A stretch of DNA of 64,000 nt from Anaerosacchariphilus hominis. Lineage in GTDB: Bacteria > Bacillota > Clostridia > Lachnospirales > Lachnospiraceae. This document shows, piece by piece, positions 35,615-43,628 of the stretch; position 1 is the stretch's first letter; each line of letters starts with the position of its first letter. The position numbers and the translations under genes were made by a program. The DNA is taken from positions 310,001-374,000 of the forward strand of contig NZ_JACOOR010000004.1 of the NCBI RefSeq assembly GCF_014290175.1, in the 5' to 3' direction. Below the pieces are notes generated by a model. The model made no database searches and was not told the DNA's origin. It worked only from the letters and a program-made list of their open reading frames with translations.

Positions 35615-35631
35615 GAGCACCTCAGGTGCTC
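35615..35631. promoter_or_regulatory. Perfect palindrome at the 5' end of the C39-like transcript
   Basis: GAGCACCTCAGGTGCTC has 8-base arms around one central base. It begins about 10 bases after the predicted start of transcription. It may be an operator or a 5'-end stem in RNA. If translation starts at 35635 the palindrome would instead be coding. Confidence 0.5.
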
Positions 35632-35646
35632 CCATTTCCTACCCAT

Positions 35647-35675
35647 ATTATAATTTTTTGTGTTCCAATAGTCAA
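35647..35675 (-). promoter_or_regulatory. Sigma-A promoter of the C39-like gene
   Basis: The minus strand has TTGACT (35670-35675) and TATAAT (35647-35652), 17 bases apart, close to the ideal promoter. Transcription should start near 35640. Confidence 0.8.
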
Positions 35676-35696
35676 TCCATTTACTTCATATAATCT

Positions 35697-36860
35697 TTAC
35701 TTCATGTAATGCTGATAGGCGGCCACATGGTCGTAGATGCACCGCCAGCCACTGTGGGCGTCCGCTGTTACACAGAGATAACCATGTCCGTCCGAAGCCA
35801 CGGCATAGCTGGCCGCGCAGTTGCCGGACTGAACCACATAGCCGGTCTTGGCGCAGAGTACCTCTCCTGGAATCTCCTTATCCTCGATGCGGCGTAGAAA
35901 CCAGTTGGAGATCTGGATACCGTCCGGGTGCTGGTCTGTGGATGAGGTGGTGTAGGTATGAGCGGACAGGATCTCCCGGCAGAGTTCATTGTCCACAGCC
36001 GCTTCCAAAATCACAGCCATATCATAGAGAGTACAGTAATGGTTCTCGTCGTAGAGACCCACACAGTTGGTAAAATGGGCCGTTCCCGACAGCCCCAGAG
36101 CGTCGAGCTTTTCATTCATCAGCTGCACAAAGGCATCCAGGGAACCGGACACATAAAAAGCCAGTCCGGCCGCTGCGTCTCCGCCGGAAGGAAGGATGGT
36201 TCCATAGAGCAGATCCCGCACGGTTACGGTTTCATTCTCACCGAAGCCCACGGCGCTGCAATCATTAGAATAGCTGTAATCCGTAATCTCCCGGGTAATG
36301 GTAAAGGTGTCGTCCAGATCCGTCACATGTTCTGCCGCCACCAGCAGAGTCAGTATCTTGGTCATGGAAGCGGGACTGATCCGCTCTCCGGCTCCCTTCT
36401 GGGCGATAACGGTCCGGGAGTCCACATCAACCATCAGGGCCCGGGTGCTGGTCACATCGTCGCTGCCCAGATAAGGGGCCGTGTCCAGGCCGCTGATGAC
36501 GTAATCGGCCGCCGACTTGGAGGACGCGGCAGGAACGCTGTCAGAATCCTCCGTGGTATCTTCGGACCGGGCGGTGAGATCCACCGTATCAGATGTAAAA
36601 ATACCGCTGACCGCGTTCAGGGTGCCAGCTTTCTCCACAACCGGAGCCTCAGAGATTTTGGCAGCTTTCTTTCCGGCCAGGGCTTTAACAGTAAAAATCA
36701 GAAGGCTGATAATCAAAATCAGAACGAAAGCCAGTCCGGTCAGAACCAGCGCCCGTTTGATGCGGGCTCTCCGTCTACGCTTCCGCCTCCGTTCCGCCCG
36801 TCTGCGGGCCCGCAGACGCTCCCGCCGTTCTTCGTCCAGTTCTGTATCGATCTCGCTCAC
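35697..36860 (-). CDS. D-alanyl-D-alanine carboxypeptidase (low-mass PBP, DacF-like)
   Basis: A very Arg-rich cytoplasmic N terminus (about residues 10-36) precedes one membrane anchor (LVLTGLAFVLILIISLLIFTV) and a penicillin-binding S11 domain. The active-site motifs are SMTK (nucleophile Ser), SGG at LPSGGDAAAG in place of the common SGN/SxN, and KTG in LCAKTGYVVQSG. It removes the terminal D-Ala from peptidoglycan stem peptides outside the cell. The S11 C-terminal extension is short. Length 387 residues, GTG start with GGAGGAAAC upstream. It has its own promoter, divergent from the AGCS symporter. Confidence 0.9.
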   Translation of the reverse strand: MSEIDTELDEERRERLRARRRAERRRKRRRRARIKRALVLTGLAFVLILIISLLIFTVKALAGKKAAKISEAPVVEKAGTLNAVSGIFTSDTVDLTARSEDTTEDSDSVPAASSKSAADYVISGLDTAPYLGSDDVTSTRALMVDVDSRTVIAQKGAGERISPASMTKILTLLVAAEHVTDLDDTFTITREITDYSYSNDCSAVGFGENETVTVRDLLYGTILPSGGDAAAGLAFYVSGSLDAFVQLMNEKLDALGLSGTAHFTNCVGLYDENHYCTLYDMAVILEAAVDNELCREILSAHTYTTSSTDQHPDGIQISNWFLRRIEDKEIPGEVLCAKTGYVVQSGNCAASYAVASDGHGYLCVTADAHSGWRCIYDHVAAYQHYMK

Positions 36861-36904
36861 AGCTGTTTCCTCCGCTCCTGGTTTCTAAAATAATACTATT
36901 CGTT

Positions 36905-36933
36905 ATTTTAACAGAAAAAAAATCCGGTTTCAA
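36905..36933 (-). promoter_or_regulatory. Sigma-A promoter of the D,D-carboxypeptidase gene
   Basis: The minus strand has TTGAAA (36928-36933) and TAAAAT (36905-36910) 17 bases apart. Transcription would start near 36898, about 38 bases before the GTG start. Confidence 0.7.
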
Positions 36934-36954
36934 TATACAAACGAATATACAAAC
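36932..36954. repeat. Tandem direct repeat between divergent promoters
   Basis: AATATACAAAC occurs at 36932-36942 and again at 36944-36954, one base apart. The second copy holds the likely -35 box of the AGCS gene, and the first touches the -35 of the carboxypeptidase gene. A direct repeat at this spot could bind a regulator of both genes. Confidence 0.6.
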
Positions 36955-36974
36955 CTTTCCGGATCGGTTATACT
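36946..36974 (+). promoter_or_regulatory. Probable promoter of the AGCS symporter gene
   Basis: TATACA (36946-36951) and TATACT (36969-36974) are 17 bases apart, each matching four or five of six consensus bases. A GGGAGAG ribosome site lies upstream of the ATG at 37010. The leader is too short for a glycine riboswitch. Confidence 0.5.
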
Positions 36975-37009
36975 GGAGAATATGACAGAAAAAGGGAGAG
37001 TAGTTAGAC

Positions 37010-38419
37010 ATGACACACGTAACGGCACTGATTCATCAAATATACAGTTTTCTCTGGGGCGATCTCATCACGATTCCGCTGCCCGGCGGAAGCTCTCTGG
37101 GGCTTTCGCTGCTGGTGCTGCTTCTGGCCCCGGCAGGAATTTACTTTACCGTCCGGACCCGGGGACTTCCCTTCCGGCTTTTCCCGGAGATGCTTCGGGT
37201 CTCCATCGAAAAGCGCAGTCCGGAGCACAAAGACGGAATCTCGGGGCTTCAGGCCCTGATCGTCTCCACGGCCACCCGGGTGGGCATGGGAAATCTCATC
37301 GGTGTGGTGGCCGCCATATCCGCCGGAGGTCCGGGCGCAGTCTTCTGGATGTGGGTAATGGCCCTTCTGGGCTCCTCCACCGCTTTCGCGGAAGCCACAC
37401 TGGCCCAGATCTACAAGCAGCGGGATCCCCTCTACGGCGGCTTCCGGGGCGGTCCGGCCTATTATATTCACGCCCTGTTTGTGAAACCCGGAAGCAAAAA
37501 GAAGCGTTCCGTCATCGCGGCGCTCTTTGCCCTCTCCGGTCTCCTGTGCTGGTGCGGTATCAGCCAGGTCATAGGTAACTCGGTATCCTCAGCTTTTCAG
37601 AACGCCTTCCACATCCCGCCGCTGTACACCACCATCATACTGGTTCTGGTGGCAGCTTTCATTGTGCTTCGGAAAAACGCCACTGTAAAGGTACTGGATC
37701 TGGTAGTTCCGATTATGGCCGGCTTCTATTTTTTGTTGACACTTTTTATTATCTTTAAAAATATCGGACAGGTTCCGGCGGTCTTCGCCCGGATCTTTCA
37801 GGAAGCCTTCGGACTTCGTCAGGCTGCGGCCGGAGGTATGGGCGCGGTCGTTATGAACGGTATCAAGCGCGGCCTCTTCTCCAACGAAGCAGGAAGCGGT
37901 TCCGCCCCCTGCGCGGCCGCAGCGGCTGACATCAGCCATCCGGCAAAGGAAGGCCTTCTGCAGGCCCTGGGCGTCTTTATCGACACTCTGCTCATCTGCA
38001 GCTGTTCGGCCCTGATTATGCTTCTGACTCCTGCCACGCTGACCGATGGGCTCCAGGGCATGGATCTGTTACAGACCGCCATGCGCTACCACATCGGCGA
38101 GATCGGTGTGATCTTTATCGCCGTCATCCTGTGGCTGTTCAGCTTCTCCACCTTTATCGGAATCCTGTTTTATGCCCGTTCCAATGTGGCCTATCTCTTT
38201 GGAGATAACTGGATCTGCCAGGCTCTTTACAAGGTACTGGCCCTGGTGATGCTTTTCATCGGTGGACTGGCTGCCTATACCTTCGTCTGGGATCTGGGCG
38301 ACATCGGCATCGGCCTTATGACCATCTTCAATATGATGGCGCTGATTCCACTGTCTCCAAAGGTGATTGAAAGCCTGAAGGACTATGAGCAGAACCACCG
38401 GCACGATAAGACTCTGTAG
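37010..38419 (+). CDS. Alanine/glycine:cation symporter (AGCS family)
   Basis: This 469-residue protein has about 11 membrane helices and the AGCS signatures ATRVGMGNLIGVVAAISAGGPGAVFWMWVMALLGSSTAFAEATLAQIYK and NEAGSGSAPCAAAAADISHPAKEGLLQALGVFIDT, split here into shorter pieces when read. It imports alanine or glycine with sodium or protons. It is transcribed alone on the plus strand and ends at a strong two-way hairpin. Confidence 0.93.
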   Translation: MTHVTALIHQIYSFLWGDLITIPLPGGSSLGLSLLVLLLAPAGIYFTVRTRGLPFRLFPEMLRVSIEKRSPEHKDGISGLQALIVSTATRVGMGNLIGVVAAISAGGPGAVFWMWVMALLGSSTAFAEATLAQIYKQRDPLYGGFRGGPAYYIHALFVKPGSKKKRSVIAALFALSGLLCWCGISQVIGNSVSSAFQNAFHIPPLYTTIILVLVAAFIVLRKNATVKVLDLVVPIMAGFYFLLTLFIIFKNIGQVPAVFARIFQEAFGLRQAAAGGMGAVVMNGIKRGLFSNEAGSGSAPCAAAAADISHPAKEGLLQALGVFIDTLLICSCSALIMLLTPATLTDGLQGMDLLQTAMRYHIGEIGVIFIAVILWLFSFSTFIGILFYARSNVAYLFGDNWICQALYKVLALVMLFIGGLAAYTFVWDLGDIGIGLMTIFNMMALIPLSPKVIESLKDYEQNHRHDKTL

Positions 38420-38436
38420 GTATCTATTCCAAAATC

Positions 38437-38486
38437 AAAAAGGGCTGTCGCAAAATGTGATGCAACAGTCCCTTTACTTTTTATTT
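38437..38486. terminator. Two-way hairpin terminator between AGCS and rlmH
   Basis: AAAGGGCTGTCGCA pairs with TGCAACAGTCCCTTT (one bulge, one mismatch), followed by ACTTTTTATTT on the plus strand and an A-rich run on the other side that gives Ts on the minus strand. It can stop both convergent units. Confidence 0.75.
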
Positions 38487-38492
38487 AACGAA

Positions 38493-38972
38493 TTATTTAT
38501 GATAGGGTTCATGTTTCATGATCCGATAGCTCCGGTACAACTGCTCCAGCAGTACCACCCGCATGAGCTGGTGGGGAAAGGTCATACGGGAAAAGCTTAA
38601 AGCGTAATCCGCGCGCTTCATCACAGCCGGGGCCAGGCCCAGGGAACCGCCGATGACAAAGGCAATATGGCTGGTGCCGCCGACACCCAGGCTCTCGATC
38701 TTCTGGGACAGCTCCACAGAATCCAGCATCTTCCCTTCGATGGCCAGGGCGATGACGTAGGCATCGTCCTTCAGGGCTTTCAGGATCCTCTCGCCTTCCT
38801 TTTCCCGGATGGCCAGTTCTTCGGCCTCGCTGGCTCCGTCCGGGGTCTTTTCGTCCGCCAACTCCAGGATCTCCAACTTGCAGTAGCGGCTGAGACGCTT
38901 GGAATATTCTTTGATGGCGTCCGTAAAATATTTTTCTTTGATCTTTCCCACGACTACACAGGTGATTTTCAT
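38493..38972 (-). CDS. rlmH: 23S rRNA (pseudouridine1915-N3)-methyltransferase
   Basis: RlmH of the SPOUT family methylates pseudouridine 1915 of 23S rRNA. The 159-residue protein starts MKITCVVVGKIKEKYFTDAIKEYSKRLSRY and has IAFVIGGSLGLAPAVMKRADYALSFSRMTFPHQLMRVVLLEQLYRSYRI, the trefoil-knot SAM-binding region, in shorter pieces. Its ATG overlaps the upstream MBL stop by 4 bases, so the two are coupled. Confidence 0.97.
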   Translation of the reverse strand: MKITCVVVGKIKEKYFTDAIKEYSKRLSRYCKLEILELADEKTPDGASEAEELAIREKEGERILKALKDDAYVIALAIEGKMLDSVELSQKIESLGVGGTSHIAFVIGGSLGLAPAVMKRADYALSFSRMTFPHQLMRVVLLEQLYRSYRIMKHEPYHK

Positions 38973-39769
38973 AATTCGATGACATCCATATCTTCCGGAA
39001 TGTAAAGCTTCCCGGTAAAGTATTGTTCACCCTCCGCCCGGTACAGCTCCTGACGGCGGTCGATGTTCTTGTCCTCGGTGTGATAGAGAAGCAGGTTCTT
39101 CACATGCAGACGTTCCGCCAGCTCACAGGCGTCCTTGACCGTGGAATGATGTTTCTCGTAGGGATGAAAGATATCTGCCTGTCCGTCCAGACAGAAAGCC
39201 TCGTGGAGCAGCCAGTCACTGTCAGCCGCGTATTTTTCTTCCCGGTCATTGTAAGGCTCGTCGCCGCAGCAGGTGAGCTTTCGGCCATCTCCCAGATCCA
39301 GCATGTAACCAAACTGTTTTGCCTTGGTGGAGCCGATATCGAAAAAGGTGTAGTTGTGCCCCAGAATTATCTTCCGCTCGCCGTCGGCCACGGGAACCAG
39401 GTGTACCCGGTCGCCGATGAGCTTCGTCTCTTTTTTGTTCAGCAGCATCTCTGCCAGGGTCAGCAGCATTTCGGTTAGCTCCTGGTGGGCGTAGATATAA
39501 GCCTCTCCCTGGTATTTTCCCGCGTTCATATTCTGACAGATCACACGCATCATCCAGATAATGCCCATCACATGGTCGATGTGCTTATGGGTTACAAAGA
39601 TATGGTGGATCTCATTGACGTCGATTCCGGCCCGTTTCAGCCTTGCCAGGATTTCACTGCCGCCGCCCCCGTCCACCAGAAGATGGCCTTCCTCTCCGGT
39701 CAGCACATAACAGGTATTATAGCATTCAGTTACCAGCGCGTTGCCGGTTCCGAGAATTGTAAGTTTCAT
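38969..39769 (-). CDS. MBL-fold metallohydrolase, RNase Z-like
   Basis: Start MKLTILGTGNALVTECYNTCYVLTG at 39769 is fixed by GGGAGG. The metallo-beta-lactamase ligands are in FVTHKHIDHVMG (HxHxDH), and later His residues are HNYTFFDIG, LLHEAFC and KHHSTVKDACELAERL. The arrangement is like RNase Z/AtsA-type hydrolases. It lacks the long exosite arm of true tRNase Z, so the substrate is uncertain. It is encoded just upstream of rlmH, an order seen in other clostridia. Length 266. Confidence 0.9.
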   Translation of the reverse strand: MKLTILGTGNALVTECYNTCYVLTGEEGHLLVDGGGGSEILARLKRAGIDVNEIHHIFVTHKHIDHVMGIIWMMRVICQNMNAGKYQGEAYIYAHQELTEMLLTLAEMLLNKKETKLIGDRVHLVPVADGERKIILGHNYTFFDIGSTKAKQFGYMLDLGDGRKLTCCGDEPYNDREEKYAADSDWLLHEAFCLDGQADIFHPYEKHHSTVKDACELAERLHVKNLLLYHTEDKNIDRRQELYRAEGEQYFTGKLYIPEDMDVIEL

Positions 39770-39789
39770 GTGGAATCCTCCCGTATTCA

Positions 39790-39826
39790 AAAACCCCGGA
39801 AACATCCATGGATGCCCCGGGGCTTC
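39790..39826 (-). terminator. Terminator after nfnB
   Basis: The minus strand has CCCCGG and CCGGGG arms around a loop that itself contains the palindrome ATCCATGGAT, followed by TTTTTG. It lies just beyond the nfnB stop. Confidence 0.7.
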
Positions 39827-39838
39827 TGTTGTTTTTAT

Positions 39839-41227
39839 TTATTTCTGGCTCAGATACTCGTGGATGCCCTTTGCAGCCTCTTTGCCTGCGCCCATTGCCA
39901 GGATAACGGTAGCTGCGCCTGTTACAGCGTCTCCGCCTGCGAATACGCCGGCCTTGGAGGTAGCTCCTGTATCCTCTGCAGCAACGATACATTTTCTCTT
40001 ATTGATTTCCAGACCCTTGGTAGTGGAAGAAATCAGCGGATTCGGGGAGGTTCCCAGAGACATGATAACGGTATCGACGTCGATATCGAACTCAGATCCC
40101 TTTACCTCTACCGGGCGTCTTCTTCCGGAAGCATCCGGCTCGCCAAGCTCCATGCGAACGCAGCGGATACCCTTTACCCAATCATTCTCGTCCTCGAGAA
40201 TCTCTACCGGGTTGGTCAGCAGATCGAAGATAATGCCCTCTTCCTTAGCATGATGTACTTCTTCCTTACGTGCCGGGAGCTCTTCCTCGGAACGACGGTA
40301 GATGATATGTACCTCAGCGCCCAGACGCAGTGCAGTACGGGCAGCGTCCATAGCTACGTTGCCACCGCCGACTACGGCTACCTTCTTGCCGTGGAAAATC
40401 GGGGTATCGTAATTCTCATCAAAGGCCTTCATCAGGTTATTTCTGGTCAGGAACTCGTTTGCGGAGAATACGCCGCAGGCTGTCTCACCCGGGATTCCCA
40501 TGAACTTCGGAAGTCCTGCGCCGGAACCGATGAATACCGCGTCGAAGCCCTCCTTCTCCATCAGCTCATCAATGGTAACGGACTTGCCGATGATAACGTC
40601 GGTCTCGATCTTTACGCCCAGAGACTTCACATTCTCTACCTCCGGAAGTACGACGCCGTCCTTCGGAAGACGGAACTCCGGAATACCGTATACCAGAACG
40701 CCGCCTGCCTTATGCAGTGCCTCGAAGATGGTTACATCGTAGCCCAGCTTTGCCAGGTCGCCTGCGCAGGTCAGACCTGCCGGGCCGGAACCGATGACTG
40801 CTACCTTCTTGCCGTTCTTCTCTGCAGGAGCTGCCGGCTTAATGCCCTGCTCTCTTGCCCAGTCAGCTACGAAACGCTCCAGCTTACCGATGGAAACTGC
40901 CTCGCCCTTGATACCGCGGATGCAGCGTCCCTCGCACTGACTCTCCTGGGGACAAACACGTCCGCAGATAGCCGGAAGCGCAGAAGACTCGCTGATAACG
41001 CTATATGCCTTCGCAAAGTCGCCTTCCTTTACTGCGCCGATGAAATCCGGAATATGAATCTGTACCGGGCATCCTTCCATACATTTTGCTTTCTTACATC
41101 CGAGACATCTCTGTGCCTCTTCTACTGCCTCGTCCTTATTGTAACCAAGGCAAACCTCATCGAAGTTCGTAGCACGAACCTTCGGCTCCTGCTCTCTTAC
41201 CGGAACCTTCTTTAATACGTCAGCCAT
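39839..41227 (-). CDS. nfnB: NADH-dependent ferredoxin:NADP oxidoreductase, large subunit
   Basis: NfnB is the glutamate-synthase-small-subunit-like part of the bifurcating NfnAB complex, which couples ferredoxin and NADH oxidation to reduce NADP. It has an N-terminal double [4Fe-4S] region (CLGCKKAKCMEGCPVQIHIP, ICGRVCPQESQCEGRC), FAD-binding VAVIGSGPAGLTCAGDLAKLGY, and NADP-binding VAVVGGGNVAMDAARTALRLG. The C terminus has GVFAGGDAVTGAATVILAMGAGKEAAKGI. With no glutamate synthase large subunit nearby and NfnA overlapping it, NfnB is more likely than GltD. Length 462. Confidence 0.92.
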   Translation of the reverse strand: MADVLKKVPVREQEPKVRATNFDEVCLGYNKDEAVEEAQRCLGCKKAKCMEGCPVQIHIPDFIGAVKEGDFAKAYSVISESSALPAICGRVCPQESQCEGRCIRGIKGEAVSIGKLERFVADWAREQGIKPAAPAEKNGKKVAVIGSGPAGLTCAGDLAKLGYDVTIFEALHKAGGVLVYGIPEFRLPKDGVVLPEVENVKSLGVKIETDVIIGKSVTIDELMEKEGFDAVFIGSGAGLPKFMGIPGETACGVFSANEFLTRNNLMKAFDENYDTPIFHGKKVAVVGGGNVAMDAARTALRLGAEVHIIYRRSEEELPARKEEVHHAKEEGIIFDLLTNPVEILEDENDWVKGIRCVRMELGEPDASGRRRPVEVKGSEFDIDVDTVIMSLGTSPNPLISSTTKGLEINKRKCIVAAEDTGATSKAGVFAGGDAVTGAATVILAMGAGKEAAKGIHEYLSQK

Positions 41228-42111
41228 TACTTGTCACCTCCGCAATTTCCACATCCGCCGTGATGTGTCTTTCCTTCTTTGTATGCAAGCATGCGGCGGC
41301 CTTCCTCTGTCTTATACATAGCTGCACGCTTCATCGCCTGATCGAAATCGATCTTGTGGCCGTCAAACTCCGGTCCGTCTACACAGGCAAACTTAACCTC
41401 GTCGCCTACTACCACACGACAGGCTCCGCACATACCGGTTCCGTCTACCATGATCGGGTTCATGCTGACGATGGTGGGAATGCCCAGCTTCTTGGTGGTC
41501 AGACAGGCGAACTTCATCATGATCATCGGTCCGATGGCAACACACAGGTCATAGTGATGACCCTCGCTTACCAGCTTCTCCAGCATAGCGGTACCCACTC
41601 CCTTGAAGCCATAGCTTCCGTCGTCGGTACACAGATACAGGTTGCCGACCTTGCTCATCTCTTCTTCCATGATCAGGATGTCCTTGGAACGGGCACCGAT
41701 GATGATGTCGCACTCTACGCCGTGATCATGGAGCCACTTTGCCTGAGGATATACCGGAGCGGTACCTACGCCGCCTGCGATGAAGATAACTTTTTTCTTT
41801 TTTACTTCTTCAAAGTCGTCGGTAACCAGCTCGGACGGACGTCCCAGCGGTCCTACAAAATCGAGGAAATAATCTCCCTCTTTCAGGTCTACCATCTTGC
41901 TGGTAGATACGCCGATGGGCTGGAATACGATGGTAACGGTTCCGGCCTCTCTGTCATAATCACAGATAGTCAGCGGAATACGCTCCCCTGTCTCATCCAG
42001 TCTTACGATAATGAACTGTCCCGGCTGACAAGAAGCTGCCACTCTCGGAGCGAGGACAACTTTCTTGTAAACGTTTGCAGAGAGCTGCTCTGCTTTTACA
42101 ATCTTGAACAT
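41227..42111 (-). CDS. nfnA: NADH-dependent ferredoxin:NADP oxidoreductase, small subunit
   Basis: NfnA resembles sulfide dehydrogenase/dihydroorotate dehydrogenase electron-transfer subunits. It has an FAD-binding part (CQPGQFIIVRLDETGERIPLTICDYD), an NAD-binding part (VIFIAGGVGTAPVYPQAKWL) and a C-terminal [2Fe-2S] site (VDGTGMCGACRVVVGDEVKFACVDGPEFDG). The length is 294. The AGGAGG ribosome site is in an 87-base leader with its own promoter and hairpin. It overlaps nfnB by one base (TAATG). Confidence 0.93.
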   Translation of the reverse strand: MFKIVKAEQLSANVYKKVVLAPRVAASCQPGQFIIVRLDETGERIPLTICDYDREAGTVTIVFQPIGVSTSKMVDLKEGDYFLDFVGPLGRPSELVTDDFEEVKKKKVIFIAGGVGTAPVYPQAKWLHDHGVECDIIIGARSKDILIMEEEMSKVGNLYLCTDDGSYGFKGVGTAMLEKLVSEGHHYDLCVAIGPMIMMKFACLTTKKLGIPTIVSMNPIMVDGTGMCGACRVVVGDEVKFACVDGPEFDGHKIDFDQAMKRAAMYKTEEGRRMLAYKEGKTHHGGCGNCGGDK

Positions 42112-42159
42112 ACGTTTCCTCCTGGAGTATAATCTACGGATCTTTCAAACCCGCTTAAG

Positions 42160-42184
42160 GGCCGTCGGAAGTCTTCCCACGGCC
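42160..42184 (-). promoter_or_regulatory. Hairpin in the nfnAB leader
   Basis: GGCCGT (minus-strand 5') pairs with ACGGCC, and GGAAG/CTTCC pair inside, making a stem at the 5' part of the leader, about 15-40 bases from the predicted transcript start. No T-run follows, so it is not a terminator. It may protect the RNA or regulate translation. Confidence 0.5.
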
Positions 42185-42204
42185 AAATTCAACTCATCAT
42201 TATT

Positions 42205-42233
42205 ATAATAATGCAAAATTACGCAGATTTCAA
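42205..42233 (-). promoter_or_regulatory. Sigma-A promoter of nfnAB
   Basis: The minus strand has TTGAAA (42228-42233) and TATTAT (42205-42210), 17 bases apart. Transcription would start near 42198. Confidence 0.65.
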
Positions 42234-42280
42234 CTGTTTGTAATGATTTTTTAAGGATACAATCCATTGACAGGCTGATG

Positions 42281-42583
42281 TTACACTTCATAGTCAAAGC
42301 AGGCCCGATCGCAGGTCACCGGCTTGATGACTTCAGTGGCCACGGCCACATGCAGCGGATGTACCTGATAGGCTGCCAGATCCTCGGCGTTGTCCACATC
42401 GGATACCAGAAGCAGCTCCCGATTGCTCCCCGGAAGCTTGTTCAGCTTCATTTCCGCAAAGGTCAGGCCTTTGATCTGGCCCACCAGCGCCTTCAGACGG
42501 GCGTCCGCTTCCTTTGCCACCGCTTCCTTCTGCTCTTCAGGAAAATCCTCTTTGAAATTCCACATAACAAGATGCTTTACCAT
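42281..42583 (-). CDS. Dabb (stress-responsive A/B barrel) protein
   Basis: This 100-residue protein (MVKHLVMWNFKEDFPEE, KLNKLPGSNRELLLVSDVDNAEDLAAYQVHPLHVAVA) is a Dabb-family dimeric alpha/beta barrel. The conserved HLVMW and late YQVHPLH are typical. No activity is established for the bacterial members. AAAGGAGGAG precedes the start. It lies downstream of the zinc-ribbon protein in the same direction, 15 bases away. Confidence 0.93.
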   Translation of the reverse strand: MVKHLVMWNFKEDFPEEQKEAVAKEADARLKALVGQIKGLTFAEMKLNKLPGSNRELLLVSDVDNAEDLAAYQVHPLHVAVATEVIKPVTCDRACFDYEV

Positions 42584-42598
42584 AATCTTTCTCCTCCT

Positions 42599-43588
42599 TT
42601 ATTCCTCCGGATCCTCGGGCGCGTTTTTGACGCTGGGGAAATCCAGTTTATATACAAGAACCAGCGGTTCGCTGATCATGCCCTTTTTATTGATAGCTAC
42701 AGCACTTAAGAGCACATCGCCCTCTTCCATCAGTTCAATGGGGGCTTCGTAGCGGGTACTGTCCCTGGTGGGAACACTTCCATCCAGAGTATAGTAAATG
42801 GTGCCGTACTCTGCGGACAGGTTTAATCGCAGATAATAGCTGTAGCTGCCCTCGGGAGTATCGCAGGCAGGCTTTTCAATCCGATAAGGAAGCAATGTCT
42901 TCTGAATATCTTTGTAGGGACATTCCTCGATGATGGAACCGACCAGCTCCGTCTGCCCGGTTTCATTAAGCAGATCCATCATTTCCAGATACAGATCTTT
43001 CAGAATATCGCTGTCTCCTCTGGCGGACGCCTCCAGCTTCAGGGCATCCTCCATACAGCTGACAGCGGTTTCCTTGGCGTTCAGTGCTCCATAGGCCTGT
43101 GCCAGAAGACGCAAAGGCTCCACATCGCTGCCCTCCGCTTCACTTTGGAGTTCCTGGGCTTGTCGAAGGTGCAGAATGGCTTTTTTGTAGTCCTGCTTTT
43201 CCACGTATCTTCGGCCCTTCCGAAGCTGCCAGGCGTAGCTGTTGTCGCTGGTCATAGCGGAATAGGAAGCGTAAAAAGCACCGAAGCAGATAAAAAGCAC
43301 GGCCACCGTCAGGGCGCACTTCTGCCAGAGTCCCAGATGGAGACGTTTCTTCTTTTCAGAAAGCCTACTCTTTTTCGTATGTGTTTTCTGTCCGTCATCC
43401 TCCGGGTGGATGACCGTTCGTTCTTCTGTTTGTGATTCAGCTGCACTTTTCGACTCGCCGGGCTCCTCCCGGCCAATCAGAAGCTCGTCTATGGGATCGT
43501 AATCGGGAACGATCTGAATCTCATGACCGCAGTGTTCGCAGTAAATTAGGCCCGGTTTCAGCTCATGGCCGCAATTTGGACACTTCAT
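42599..43588 (-). CDS. Zinc-ribbon, membrane, TPR protein with chitobiase-type C-terminal domain
   Basis: The order of domains is a zinc ribbon at residues 3-24 (CPNCGHELKPGLIYCEHCGH), a charged cytosolic region, one membrane helix (about 95-115), a TPR-like helical repeat (YVEKQDYKKAILHLRQAQEL) and a C-terminal CHB_HEX-like segment (GTIYYTLDGSVPTRDSTRYEAPIEL). It is therefore membrane anchored with the repeats and carbohydrate-associated fold outside. It is not characterised. It is not clearly tied to its neighbours. The 329-residue start has GAGAGG upstream. Confidence 0.85.
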   Translation of the reverse strand: MKCPNCGHELKPGLIYCEHCGHEIQIVPDYDPIDELLIGREEPGESKSAAESQTEERTVIHPEDDGQKTHTKKSRLSEKKKRLHLGLWQKCALTVAVLFICFGAFYASYSAMTSDNSYAWQLRKGRRYVEKQDYKKAILHLRQAQELQSEAEGSDVEPLRLLAQAYGALNAKETAVSCMEDALKLEASARGDSDILKDLYLEMMDLLNETGQTELVGSIIEECPYKDIQKTLLPYRIEKPACDTPEGSYSYYLRLNLSAEYGTIYYTLDGSVPTRDSTRYEAPIELMEEGDVLLSAVAINKKGMISEPLVLVYKLDFPSVKNAPEDPEE

Positions 43589-43628
43589 AGGGTTCCTCTC
43601 TTTTGTCTCAGTCTGTCAGAAAAGCCCA

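Noticed and set aside
36975..37009. Glycine riboswitch before the AGCS symporter
   Set aside because: The leader from the predicted promoter is about 30 bases and has no riboswitch core.
39485..41215. Plus-strand open frame of 576 codons
   Set aside because: Antisense of nfnB and the MBL gene; no motif and no ribosome site.
42228..42255. Rex box at the nfnA promoter
   Set aside because: TTGTAATG occurs but the second half-site is absent.
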